A stretch of 64,000 nt of DNA from Pacificimonas pallii (GTDB taxonomy: Bacteria; Pseudomonadota; Alphaproteobacteria; Sphingomonadales; Sphingomonadaceae), in NCBI RefSeq assembly GCF_019204005.1, contig NZ_JAGSPA010000004.1, positions 1 through 64,000 on the forward strand, read 5' to 3'. The notes beneath the pieces were generated by a model, which had not been told where the DNA came from, ran no database searches, and was given only the letters and a program-made list of their open reading frames with translations. Positions 1-8,146 of the stretch are shown here, piece by piece. Within the stretch, counting starts at the first letter, position 1, and each line of letters begins with the position of its first letter. Both the position numbers and the translations under genes were made by a program.

Positions 1-545
1 GTGAGAAGCATCAGAAGCGCGAACAGAAGCGGAGACTGTAGCTTTCGGCCGAAACGTAACGCCATCCGCATTCTCCCGCTGTCCGCACCGAAAGAAGGGC
101 GTCAGTTCCGCGCGGCTCACGCAGGCGATGCAATGTCTGGCTGGCGTTGAACCGCTGCCCCAGATGTTTATGCCAAGCGCCGACGTGCACGTCACTTACT
201 CTTCTGTAAATTCATTCAAACATGCCTGGCTGTCGTTTGTCTACCGAATAAGTATATGTTTAACAAATATTTAATCGTCGGTAGCCCGCTGAGACTATGA
301 TGAGTTTCAAAGCGAGGCGGTGTGCGCAAGCTGATGAGCGATTATAGTTTCCGGATTTACTTCAGCGGGTAATGATTTCGTTAACGAAATAAATGTGAGA
401 TATCACATTTCCGCACAATGTTATTTATAAATATCTATAGCCTTGGCGATACCACTGGCGCAGGGCCAGACCCATGAACGGGATTTCCATCAGCGCCGAA
501 ACATAATTCACTAACCGCCATTGGGAGGCATGATCCGCGGCTCTC
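1..545. other. Left-edge region without a recognisable intact gene
   Basis: No convincing gene is visible. A short charged reading frame ends at about position 41 and could be the tail of a gene lying outside the window, but it is too short to call. The stretch from about 200 to 430 is AT-rich and contains two palindromes (375-410). From 425 to 540 the minus strand has a protein-like frame that runs into the transposase remnant; it could be a truncated gene end or antisense noise. Confidence 0.5.
375..410. promoter_or_regulatory. Two adjacent palindromes, one CRP-like
   Basis: ATTTCGTTAACGAAAT at 375-390 is a perfect 16-bp palindrome. Directly next to it, 391-410 contains AAATGTGA, four bases, then TCACATTT. 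The half sites TGTGA and TCACA match the CRP/Vfr half-site consensus, but the spacing is 4 rather than the canonical 6. No gene with a clear start lies immediately beside them, so a regulatory role is only suggested. Confidence 0.3.
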
Positions 546-760
546 TTCCGAGTTTCGGATGAGCAATGGGCGCGGATCGAAGCGCTCCTGTCGCAGGATG
601 TTCGTGAAATACCGCGGGGAAATGATCGCCGCGGGCTCTCTGGCATTGTCCATGGATAGGGAGCGGCGGTCGCTGGGGCGATTATTCCGAGTACGTCTAT
701 GGGCCGGAGATACGCTCTACAACCGCTTCCGGCGCTGGGCCGAACGCGGCTCAACCGTAA
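546..760 (+). pseudogene. Decayed IS5-family transposase fragment
   Basis: The frame through 558-560 reads FRVSDEQWARIEALL, the usual N-terminus of IS5-family DDE transposases, and stops at TAG 657-659. About 45 bases later the next frame (700-755) reads GDTLYNRFRRWAERG, the following conserved block of the same family. The blocks are out of frame, the sequence between them does not match, and the catalytic DDE region is absent. This is therefore a frameshifted and deleted remnant. It abuts the tracrRNA terminator, so insertion-sequence activity probably took part in placing or rearranging this end of the CRISPR locus. Clear terminal inverted repeats were not seen. Confidence 0.6.
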
Positions 761-897
761 TCGTCCATCAACAGACGAAGAATATCGAACATTTTTGGGG
801 CCGTTCGCGGGTCGTTCAGTCCTGGACAGGCAATCGGAAGGCTGACAGGAATTTGGCAGCAAAGACCCGGGATCGAGGCGCGTCGCCGACGGAACTG

Positions 898-992
898 ACA
901 ATGAGAAAGGCGGAGCCCGTAGGCCCCGCCCTGATTTGTTGCAGTCTAAGCTACTTGCTAGCGACCAGACCGCGATCTCATGAATAGGTAAG
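898..992 (-). ncRNA. tracrRNA of the type II-C CRISPR system
   Basis: On the plus strand, 957-992 resembles the reverse complement of the CRISPR repeat, with an exact 18-nt core at 968-985. A minus-strand transcript would therefore carry an anti-repeat that pairs with crRNA repeats. The transcript continues through a short GCTA...TAGC nexus-like hairpin to a strong terminator: 922-930 and 909-917 form a 9-bp stem with one G-U pair, closed by a UACG (UNCG-type) tetraloop and followed by a T-rich tail at about 901-908. The total of roughly 90 nt is normal for II-C tracrRNAs. The 5' end is inferred from the promoter at 991-1020, which would start transcription inside the anti-repeat. Confidence 0.85.
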
Positions 993-1020
993 TTTACAAC
1001 GAAGATAGCTTTTCGTGCAA
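991..1020 (-). promoter_or_regulatory. Candidate tracrRNA promoter
   Basis: On the minus strand a -35-like TTGCAC (1015-1020) and a -10-like TAAACT (991-996) are separated by 18 bases. The predicted start would fall at about 983-986, in the anti-repeat. The match to consensus is moderate, and the position is the main argument. Confidence 0.4.
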
Positions 1021-1138
1021 CATAGAAAATTGCGGTTGAGCTACAACTCGGTTATCGCTAGCATTCAAAAGATCACGGTCTACTCGCAGCTACATACTAA
1101 GGACGCTTTCCAAATAGAGTGCGATAGTTGTAAATTGT

Positions 1139-1229
1139 GGCCAAGGTTTGGAAGCTTGGCCTACGCCTCTGATATCTCTTGGGAAGAGAGGGTGATCCGT
1201 TTCTGGTTTGGACCCAGGACGGATCACCC
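1139..1229. other. Two tandem hairpins between tracrRNA and cas9
   Basis: GGCCAAG at 1139-1145 pairs perfectly with CTTGGCC at 1155-1161 (9-nt loop). GGGTGATCCGT at 1190-1200 pairs perfectly with ACGGATCACCC at 1219-1229 (18-nt loop). Neither is followed by a plus-strand T-run, so they are not obvious terminators. They lie in the roughly 400-bp AT-richer leader of cas9 that also holds a TTGACA (1325-1330) without a good -10. The rest of 993-1399 shows no other supportable feature; its 120-codon GTG-started frame has no recognisable domain. Confidence 0.55.
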
Positions 1230-1399
1230 GTACATCGGCGATCGGACAAGCATACAAAAAGTGAATGCATCTGCAAGGCTAAATTTGAAAAACATCCCCT
1301 ATAAACTAAGGATGCTTTTCTTGATTGACAATGTTTATGCTTGGTTCGAAATGAGCCTACTCGGCATCGGCTGCTGAAAGCAACTACTGGGGGGCCTTG

Positions 1400-4300
1400 A
1401 TGAAGGAAGAAATCTCATATCGGCTTGGCTTGGACCTAGGTACTGATTCCCTTGGTTGGATCATAGTTCGTTTGAACAGTAGAGGGCGTACGGCAGCAAT
1501 TCTTGACGGCGGCGTCCGGATCTATTCCGATGGACGCGAGGCGAAGTCCGGGACGTCGCTGGCGGTGGACCGGCGCAACGCGCGGGCGGCGCGGCGGCGG
1601 CGGGACCGTTATTTGCGGCGGCGGGAGGTTCTGCTGGCGGAACTGGTGCGCTTGGGGCTGATGCCTGAGGACGAGGCCGAGCGTCAGTCGCTGAAACTGG
1701 TCGACCCCTATGAAATCCGCGCACAGGCGCTGACGCAGGCTGTACCGCCCGCCTTTCTGGGCCGGGCGCTGTTTCACCTGAATCAGCGGCGTGGGTTCAA
1801 GTCCAACCGCAAGGCGGAGCGCGGCTCGGACGAGGATTTGGGCATCGTCGCGCAAGGCCATGAGACGCTGGATGACGCCATGGCAGAGGCGGGTGCGAAG
1901 ACCTTTGGGCAGTTTCTGGCCATGCGCCATGCGAACAGCGGGCGGACACGGGTCAGGAAGGCGGATGATGAGGATGGCTATGCCTTTTATCCTGCGCGGC
2001 GGCATCTGGAGGCCGAATTCGCCGCGTTGTGGGAGGCGCAGGCCCGCCATCATCCTGATATATTGACCGATGAAGCGCGGGACCGCCTATACGACGTGAT
2101 CTTTTACCAGCGTCCGCTGAAAGCGCCCGAAGTGGGCCGTTGTACCTATAATGACGAGCCGCGCATGGCAAAAGCGCACCCGCTGTTCCAGCGTTTGCGC
2201 CTGGTGAAGTCGATCAATGAACTGACTGTCGAACTGACCGGGGAAGAGCCCCGCGCGCTGACCATGGAAGAGCGGGACAATATCCTGCGCACGTTCCGGT
2301 CCGCGACGGCGACCAAGAAGTCGGTGACATGGGGATCACTGCGAAAGGCGGCGAAAAGCCTGAAGAACACGCGCTTCAAGGGCGAAGAACAGCGCGGCAA
2401 GGGGCTGGTCGGCGACGAGATCGAGCATGAACTGGTAAAACGGCTTGGTCCTGTCTGGCGCGAATTCGATCTGGACCGGCAGTGGAGGATCGTCGAGCGA
2501 TTGCTTAACGAGGAAGAACTGGATGTTCTGGTGCCCTGGTTGATGGCGGAGCTTGATGTCGATGACGAACAGGCGCGGGAGATCGCGGCGGCCAGGCTTC
2601 CGGAAGGATATGGGCGCGTCGGACCAACCGCGGCGGCGGCGATCTTAAAGGAATTGATGGCGCGGGAGACGGACGACGGTTTTGTCATTCCGGAAGCCAA
2701 GGCTGTCGAATTAAGTCCCGACCTTGGCCACCATAGCGATTTTCGCACCGGCGAGATTTTCGAGACCCTGCCTTATTATGGCGAGATTCTGGAGCGCAAC
2801 ATTCCGCCCGGCTCTCAAGACCCCGACGAGTGTGACGAAAAGCGGTTCGGGCGCATCACCAACCCCACTGTGCACATCGGCATGGGGCAGCTGCGCCGGG
2901 TCGTCAATGCGATCATCGCAAAACACGGAAAGCCTGCGGAAATCGTCGTTGAACTGGCGCGCGACCTGAAACTGTCTGAAGATGACAAGAAGGAGCTGAA
3001 CCGCCGCAATGCGAAAAATCGCGACGAGGCGATCCGGCGCGGGGAAAAGCTGCAAGAAATCGGCGTCGCCAATAATGGCCGTAACCGTGCGACCCTCAGA
3101 CTGTGGGAAGAGCTGCATCCCGATCCAAAGGCGCGGGTTTGCATCTATACGGGGACGCCCATCGGTATTGAAATGCTGTTTTCCGGCGTAACCGATATCG
3201 ATCATATCCTGCCGATCCGCGAAACGTTGGACGACAGCGGGGCGAACCAGCTGGTCTGCATGGCGGCGGCAAACCGCCGGAAATCCAACCGCACGCCCTA
3301 TGACGCATTTGGCGGGCAACAGGACTGGGAGGATATCGCCAGCCGCGCGGCCAAACTGCCGCCGAACAAACGCTGGCGGTTCGCGCCTGACGCGCTGTCG
3401 CGCTTTGCCGATCAGGGCGGCTTCCTCGCGCGGCAACTGACCGACACGCAATATCTGTCGCGGCTGGCGAAGGATTATCTTGCCGCGCTTTATCCCGAAA
3501 CCGGTCCGGGCAGCCAGAAAGTGCGGGTGATTCCGGGACGGCTGACGGAAATGCTGCGGCGGCAATGGGGGCTGAACAGCCTGCTCCCTGATCACAATAT
3601 GGTCGGTGCGGATGTCAGTCTGAACAAAGCGAAAAATCGCCTCGACCACCGCCACCACATGATCGACGCCTTCGTCACCGCGGTCACGGATCAGTCGCTG
3701 ATGCAGCGCGTGGCCACAGCGGCGGGCGCGAATGACGACCAGGGCCTTGATAATATCTTTGCCGGCATGCCGGAGCCGTGGAAAGGATTTCGCGAGGATC
3801 TGGAGCGTCTGGTCAACCGCGTCACGGTCAGCCACAAGCCCGACCGTGGCCATCCCGGTACGCGCCAGCAGCAGCGCATCGGCAGGGACGAGACGGCGGG
3901 CCAGCTTCACAACGACACGGCCTATGGCCTGACCGGGGAGACGGACGAGAAGGGCAATGAAATCGTCGTGCGGCGCGTACCGCTATTGTCGCTGACCAAC
4001 GAAAAGAAGATCATGCAGGTGCGCGACCCCGACCTGCGCAACGCCCTGTGGACCGCGACGCGCGGGCTTAAGGGCAGGGCATGGGAGCAGGCGTTGCGCG
4101 GCTTTGCCCTAACCGGTGCGCCGGGTGTCACCGACAGGCATGGCAATCCCATGTACAGGGGTATTCGTCACGTGCGCGTGACCGAACCGCTGAAGACGGT
4201 GAAGATCCGCGATCGGGATGGTCGTGCTTACAAAGGCTATAAAGGCGATGCGAATTATCGCTACGACGTTTGGGAAATGCCGGATGGCAAGTGGGTGACG

Positions 4301-4678
4301 AAATGGAAGACGCGCGATGGCGCGCCAGAGTCGAGCATCATCACCATGTATGACGCGCATCAGCCTGAAGTCGGCGGGCAGGAATCGCGCCCTCATCCAG
4401 CGGCTCGGCGCGTTCTGAAGCTGCATCAAAATGACATGGTCGCCTTTGACCATCCTTCCGAAGGGACAGTGATTGGCCGTGTCGTCAAATTCGGCCAAAA
4501 CGGGCAAATCACGCTAGTGCTACACAGGGAAGCGGGCGACCTGAAGCGACGCGATGCGGATGCCGACGATCCTTTCAAATATTACGCGCCCACCGCTGGC
4601 GGTCTTAAAAAGGCAAATGCCCGCCAGATACGTATCGACGAACTGGGCCAGGTCTGGGATCCAGGACCGCCAAAATAA
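1400..4678 (+). CDS. cas9: Type II-C CRISPR effector Cas9
   Basis: RNA-guided DNA endonuclease of 1092 aa, a normal II-C size. Numbered from ATG 1400, RuvC-I has LGLDLGTDSLGW with catalytic D12, followed by an arginine-rich bridge helix (about 58-83). The REC lobe runs to about 480. RuvC-II has IVVELARDLK with E518. The HNH domain has DIDHILP with H602 and a downstream NRRKSNRTP block. RuvC-III has HRHHMIDAF with H753 and D756. The remaining C-terminal part is the wedge/PAM-interacting region. All nuclease residues are present, so it should be active. A TTG directly precedes the ATG, but the GGGGGG at 1389-1394 is better spaced for 1400. It is followed after 87 bp by cas1; there is no csn2 or cas4, which defines subtype II-C. 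Confidence 0.96.
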   Translation: MKEEISYRLGLDLGTDSLGWIIVRLNSRGRTAAILDGGVRIYSDGREAKSGTSLAVDRRNARAARRRRDRYLRRREVLLAELVRLGLMPEDEAERQSLKLVDPYEIRAQALTQAVPPAFLGRALFHLNQRRGFKSNRKAERGSDEDLGIVAQGHETLDDAMAEAGAKTFGQFLAMRHANSGRTRVRKADDEDGYAFYPARRHLEAEFAALWEAQARHHPDILTDEARDRLYDVIFYQRPLKAPEVGRCTYNDEPRMAKAHPLFQRLRLVKSINELTVELTGEEPRALTMEERDNILRTFRSATATKKSVTWGSLRKAAKSLKNTRFKGEEQRGKGLVGDEIEHELVKRLGPVWREFDLDRQWRIVERLLNEEELDVLVPWLMAELDVDDEQAREIAAARLPEGYGRVGPTAAAAILKELMARETDDGFVIPEAKAVELSPDLGHHSDFRTGEIFETLPYYGEILERNIPPGSQDPDECDEKRFGRITNPTVHIGMGQLRRVVNAIIAKHGKPAEIVVELARDLKLSEDDKKELNRRNAKNRDEAIRRGEKLQEIGVANNGRNRATLRLWEELHPDPKARVCIYTGTPIGIEMLFSGVTDIDHILPIRETLDDSGANQLVCMAAANRRKSNRTPYDAFGGQQDWEDIASRAAKLPPNKRWRFAPDALSRFADQGGFLARQLTDTQYLSRLAKDYLAALYPETGPGSQKVRVIPGRLTEMLRRQWGLNSLLPDHNMVGADVSLNKAKNRLDHRHHMIDAFVTAVTDQSLMQRVATAAGANDDQGLDNIFAGMPEPWKGFREDLERLVNRVTVSHKPDRGHPGTRQQQRIGRDETAGQLHNDTAYGLTGETDEKGNEIVVRRVPLLSLTNEKKIMQVRDPDLRNALWTATRGLKGRAWEQALRGFALTGAPGVTDRHGNPMYRGIRHVRVTEPLKTVKIRDRDGRAYKGYKGDANYRYDVWEMPDGKWVTKWKTRDGAPESSIITMYDAHQPEVGGQESRPHPAARRVLKLHQNDMVAFDHPSEGTVIGRVVKFGQNGQITLVLHREAGDLKRRDADADDPFKYYAPTAGGLKKANARQIRIDELGQVWDPGPPK

Positions 4679-4765
4679 TACGCTGTTGGTCGCTACCGGG
4701 ACCGAACACCTCCGCTTAACCTGTATCCCGTAAATACAGCATGATAGCGTTGGGAGGCGCAAAAG

Positions 4766-5686
4766 ATGAGCATCGACCGGGTCGTCGATATTGCGGATAA
4801 TGGCCAGCATCTGTCCTTGCACCGCGGCTTTCTGCTGGTCAGCCGGGACCACGAAGAAGTAGGTCGTGTGCCGCTGGATGATATCAGCGCGCTCATCGTG
4901 CATGGCCACGGCACCACCCTGTCGGCGAATCTGATCGCCGCGCTCGCCGAACGTAGTGTTTTCGGTGTGCTCTGCGGTAGGAATCACCAGCCCGTGGCCT
5001 GTCTGTGGCCCCTGTCCGGTCATCATGCGCAGGGCGCGCGGATGCGGGCGCAGCTGACAGCGGCCCTGCCGCTCAAAAAGCGGCTATGGAAACAGCTGAT
5101 ACAGGCGAAAATCCGTGCGCAGGCCGCCGTTCTGGCGGCAGCCGGGCACTCACCGGAGGCTCTGGAGCATATGGCGCGGCGCGTCCGCACAGGTGACCCT
5201 GAGAATATCGAGGCGCAGGCGGCGCGGCGATACTGGGCCCGGCTGATGGGCGGGGAATTTCGGCGCGACCGGGACAAGCCCGGAACCAATGCCCTCCTGA
5301 ATTACGGTTATGCCGTCATGCGCGCGGCATGTGCCCGGGCCATTGTGGCCAGCGGACTTCACCCGACCATTGCCGTGCATCACAGTGCGGGCCACAATGA
5401 TTTTGCGCTGGCGGATGATCTCATCGAGCCGTTCCGACCCTATGTCGATATGGCGGTGCGGAACATGGCGGCGTCGGGGATGATGGATGTCGATAGCCAG
5501 GTAAAAGCCCGCTTGGCCGGATTGCTGGCGGAGGACCTGCATCTACCGCATGGGGTCAGTCCAGTCGCGGTTGCCATTCGCCGCGCCGCCCACTCTTTGG
5601 CCATGGCCTTCATGGGGAACGCGGCTCAGCTCGACCTGCCGGCATCGCCGCCACCTGTGCAGTTGGCGGCTCTGGGCCGTGCCTGA
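4766..5686 (+). CDS. cas1: CRISPR integrase Cas1 (type II)
   Basis: Spacer-integration endonuclease of 306 aa that works as a Cas1-Cas2 complex to insert new spacers. The N-terminal beta domain covers roughly 1-80. The helical catalytic domain has E149 (in ENIEAQAARRYW), the histidines H205/H206 and D218/E221 within AVHHSAGHNDFALADDLIEPF, the three conserved metal-ligand positions of Cas1. The sequence type is that of type II Cas1. A GGGAGGC Shine-Dalgarno lies about 8 bases before the ATG. The 87-bp gap after cas9 contains a small CTGTAT/ATACAG hairpin (4721-4739), but the gene is probably cotranscribed with cas9. The frame is intact, so adaptation is likely functional. Confidence 0.95.
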   Translation: MSIDRVVDIADNGQHLSLHRGFLLVSRDHEEVGRVPLDDISALIVHGHGTTLSANLIAALAERSVFGVLCGRNHQPVACLWPLSGHHAQGARMRAQLTAALPLKKRLWKQLIQAKIRAQAAVLAAAGHSPEALEHMARRVRTGDPENIEAQAARRYWARLMGGEFRRDRDKPGTNALLNYGYAVMRAACARAIVASGLHPTIAVHHSAGHNDFALADDLIEPFRPYVDMAVRNMAASGMMDVDSQVKARLAGLLAEDLHLPHGVSPVAVAIRRAAHSLAMAFMGNAAQLDLPASPPPVQLAALGRA

Positions 5687-5753
5687 ACCGCGCGCGGATT
5701 CCGCCGCCCATACAGGTGCGGCGCATTCAACCCAATTGAGTGGATATCGCCTG

Positions 5754-6059
5754 ATGTGGATCATCTGTATGTTCGACCTGCCGGTCGATACAAAACCGAA
5801 CCGGCACGCGGCCACCAAATTTCGCGAATTCCTGCTAGACGAAGGCTTCGAAATGAGCCAGTTTTCCGTTTATGCCCGCTTTTGTTCAGGCAAGGAACAG
5901 TTCGAAACGCTGTCTGGTCGAATCGAACGGGGATTGCCGCCTGAAGGCGATGTTCACCTCTTGGGATTCACGGATAGACAATATGAGAACATCGTCCGAT
6001 TTTCGTCCCAGCGCCGACTCAGACGCAAGAAAAGCCCCGGACAGCTGGCATTATTCTAG
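5754..6059 (+). CDS. cas2: CRISPR adaptation protein Cas2
   Basis: Small ferredoxin-fold partner of Cas1, 101 aa. It begins MWIICMFDLPVDTK, where the aspartate after the first beta strand is the conserved Cas2 position, and continues with the typical FREFLLDEGF...SVYAR and RIERGLPPEGDVHLLGFTDRQYENI blocks. The frame stays open upstream into cas1, but ATG 5754 begins exactly at the family start and has GAGTGGA about 9 bases upstream. The gene ends 72 bp before the first CRISPR repeat. Confidence 0.94.
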   Translation: MWIICMFDLPVDTKPNRHAATKFREFLLDEGFEMSQFSVYARFCSGKEQFETLSGRIERGLPPEGDVHLLGFTDRQYENIVRFSSQRRLRRKKSPGQLALF

Positions 6060-6131
6060 CTATGCGGACTGGTTTTCCGCCATTGTTAATGACAGAAAAT
6101 CTTTCCTTTTCAATTACCAAGCAGGTGATCC

Positions 6132-7483
6132 GCTTAGCAATTCATGAGATCGCGGTCCAACCGCAGCATGGCGCCGTGTGTCTCGTTGGCGATGAAGCTT
6201 AGCAATTCATGAGATCGCGGTCCAACCGCAGCCCGTATTGTCGCCGTCCGTCGCCAGATAGGGCTTAGCAATTCATGAGATCGCGGTCCAACCGCAGCGG
6301 CGTCGAGCATCGTGCTCCGAGCGATATTGCTTAGCAATTCATGAGATCGCGGTCCAACCGCAGCTGGCCGGTTCGTCCTTACGCTTTGCAACTGCTTAGC
6401 AATTCATGAGATCGCGGTCCAACCGCAGCAACACTACGGCGGCGATTGTGCCGAACGTTGCTTAGCAATTCATGAGATCGCGGTCCAACCGCAGCTCCTT
6501 GTATCCGCGCGCCTTCGTTCCAAGAGCTTAGCAATTCATGAGATCGCGGTCCAACCGCAGCCGCTTGAAGATGTTGCCGATATTCTTGACGCTTAGCAAT
6601 TCATGAGATCGCGGTCCAACCGCAGCAGGAAGAGGCAGCGGATGACGACGAGGGCGGCTTAGCAATTCATGAGATCGCGGTCCAACCGCAGCTATACAGA
6701 GCGGGCATACCCCACTTTACCCGCTTAGCAATTCATGAGATCGCGGTCCAACCGCAGCACGGGTAGCGAACAGCTTTGGGCGGCGGTGCTTAGCAATTCA
6801 TGAGATCGCGGTCCAACCGCAGCCGCCAGTCTGACTGCTGAATGGTCGTCGATGCTTAGCAATTCATGAGATCGCGGTCCAACCGCAGCATGCCGAGCTC
6901 TTCAATAATTATCTGCGCTGCTTAGCAATTCATGAGATCGCGGTCCAACCGCAGCGTCATTGGTTCGTGTGTGACGCAAAGTACGGCTTAGCAATTCATG
7001 AGATCGCGGTCCAACCGCAGCCGACGGGATGGTGACCGCGCGCCGTGGTCGGCTTAGCAATTCATGAGATCGCGGTCCAACCGCAGCTTTATTGTTTGCG
7101 TTGACAGTTCATACGACGCTTAGCAATTCATGAGATCGCGGTCCAACCGCAGCCGACCGCTGGAACACATTCTTTCATCCTCTGCTTAGCAATTCATGAG
7201 ATCGCGGTCCAACCGCAGCGTCCATGAAAAGTCTTACAGCACGGGAGCCGCTTAGCAATTCATGAGATCGCGGTCCAACCGCAGCAACGCGGCGGCGAAT
7301 GCGCTGCATCGGAAGGCTTAGCAATTCATGAGATCGCGGTCCAACCGCAGCAACTTGTCCTGTTTCGAGGACGTGAGATTCGCTTAGCAATTCATGAGAT
7401 CGCGGTCCAACCGCAGCCCGTCAGCGAGTGCGTTCTGGATAGCGAATGCTTAGCAATTCATGAGATCGCGGTCCAACCGCAGC
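6132..7483 (-). CRISPR. Type II-C CRISPR array, 21 repeats and 20 spacers
   Basis: Twenty-one copies of a 36-bp repeat (first at 6132-6167, last at 7448-7483) alternate with 20 distinct spacers of 29 or 30 nt. All repeats read identically, including both terminal copies. Repeats start at 6132, 6197, 6263, 6329, 6394, 6460, 6526, 6591, 6657, 6723, 6788, 6854, 6920, 6986, 7052, 7118, 7184, 7250, 7316, 7382 and 7448. The repeat in minus-strand orientation begins GCTGCGG, as other alphaproteobacterial II-C repeats do, and the minus-strand tracrRNA anti-repeat is complementary to that orientation. The crRNAs are therefore made from the minus strand, towards cas2. A leader would then lie in 7484-7651. 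The 72 bp between cas2 and the array (6060-6131) are AT-rich and contain a small GCGGA/TCCGC hairpin. Confidence 0.98.
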
Positions 7484-7651
7484 TGCGCAGGCGCGACCAT
7501 TCACTCATGCCGATGCCGATGTTGCGGGTTCGGCAACGAGAAGGTTGAAAATGTGTTATTTCGTTTTGAGGGGACATCTCTCATTGATCGAAAATGGCGC
7601 AAGCGGCGGGCGGTGCCCTCTTGCTTCGCGCGGCTTCGGGTGGAGAGTGTC

Positions 7652-8146
7652 ATGACGATAAACCAGGCCCCGATCTTCAAGCGGGTCGATCATGTTTCGC
7701 TGACCGTTTCGGACCTTGAAGCGGCGCTCGGATTTTACACCGATGTCATGGGCGCCCGGCAGCTCTATCGCATGGGGCCGTTCGATGCCGCTGAGATCCC
7801 GCCCATGGAAGACGGTCGGGACTGGACGGATGCGCATGTGAATGTTCCGGGTGCACGCCTTGAGATCGCGATGGTGGAACTTGCCGACAATCTTCGTATG
7901 GAGCTGTTCGCCTATGCCAAACCGGACAATGCGCGAACCGAGCCGCCGCGCAACTGCGATGTTGGCAGCCGCCATCTTTGCCTGGAAGTCGAAGACGTCG
8001 AAGCGACGGTCGGTTATATGGTGAAACATGGGTGCAGGGCCATGGCCGGGCCGATCCGGTCAGAAGACGGTCCCGGCGATCCATCGCTTTCCTGGTATAT
8101 TCTTGATCCGTTTGGCCATCAGCTGGAATTGGTCGAATATCTATGA
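7652..8146 (+). CDS. VOC-family (glyoxalase/dioxygenase-fold) protein
   Basis: A 164-aa single-polypeptide VOC protein. The first beta-alpha module starts RVDHVSLTVSDLEAALGFYTDVMGA and the second begins SRHLCLEVEDVEATVGYM and ends DPFGHQLELVEYL. The first-module histidine and the C-terminal HQLE glutamate are candidate metal ligands. VOC proteins include lyases, dioxygenases and isomerases, so the substrate cannot be read from the sequence. The start at 7652 has TGGAGAG 5-10 bases upstream; a longer open frame reaches back into the array and is not used. Its stop overlaps the start of the downstream peptidase (ATGA), which indicates cotranslation with it. The 168 bp between the array and this gene contain no other gene. 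Confidence 0.8.
   Translation: MTINQAPIFKRVDHVSLTVSDLEAALGFYTDVMGARQLYRMGPFDAAEIPPMEDGRDWTDAHVNVPGARLEIAMVELADNLRMELFAYAKPDNARTEPPRNCDVGSRHLCLEVEDVEATVGYMVKHGCRAMAGPIRSEDGPGDPSLSWYILDPFGHQLELVEYL

Noticed and set aside
425-540. Protein-like minus-strand tail (VNYVSALMEIPFMGLALRQWY) next to the transposase
   Set aside because: Could be the end of a gene truncated by the insertion sequence, but no family was recognised and the upstream part is antisense to the transposase.
559-987. 142-codon plus-strand frame over the transposase remnant
   Set aside because: Only part of it matches an IS5 transposase, in a different frame from the preceding block, and it runs into the tracrRNA. It is a by-product of a frameshifted remnant.
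1015-1377. 120-codon GTG-started frame between tracrRNA and cas9
   Set aside because: No recognisable domain or good ribosome-binding site, it spans the two hairpins and the tracrRNA promoter, and the composition looks non-coding.
5550-5753. N-terminal extension of Cas2 back into cas1
   Set aside because: The conserved Cas2 start is at 5754 and the extension is translated cas1 sequence in another frame.
6168-6787. Spacers 1, 4, 7 and 10 are 29 nt while the rest are 30 nt
   Set aside because: The regular spacing is curious but does not continue further along the array. Spacer length normally varies by one base, so this is probably chance.
6134-7390. Reading frames inside the CRISPR array
   Set aside because: They consist of repeated translations of the CRISPR repeat and are not genes.
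6132-7483. Promoters inside every repeat, as in Neisseria II-C arrays
   Set aside because: The repeat end in crRNA orientation (TTGCTAAGC) only weakly resembles an extended -10, and no -35 is evident.
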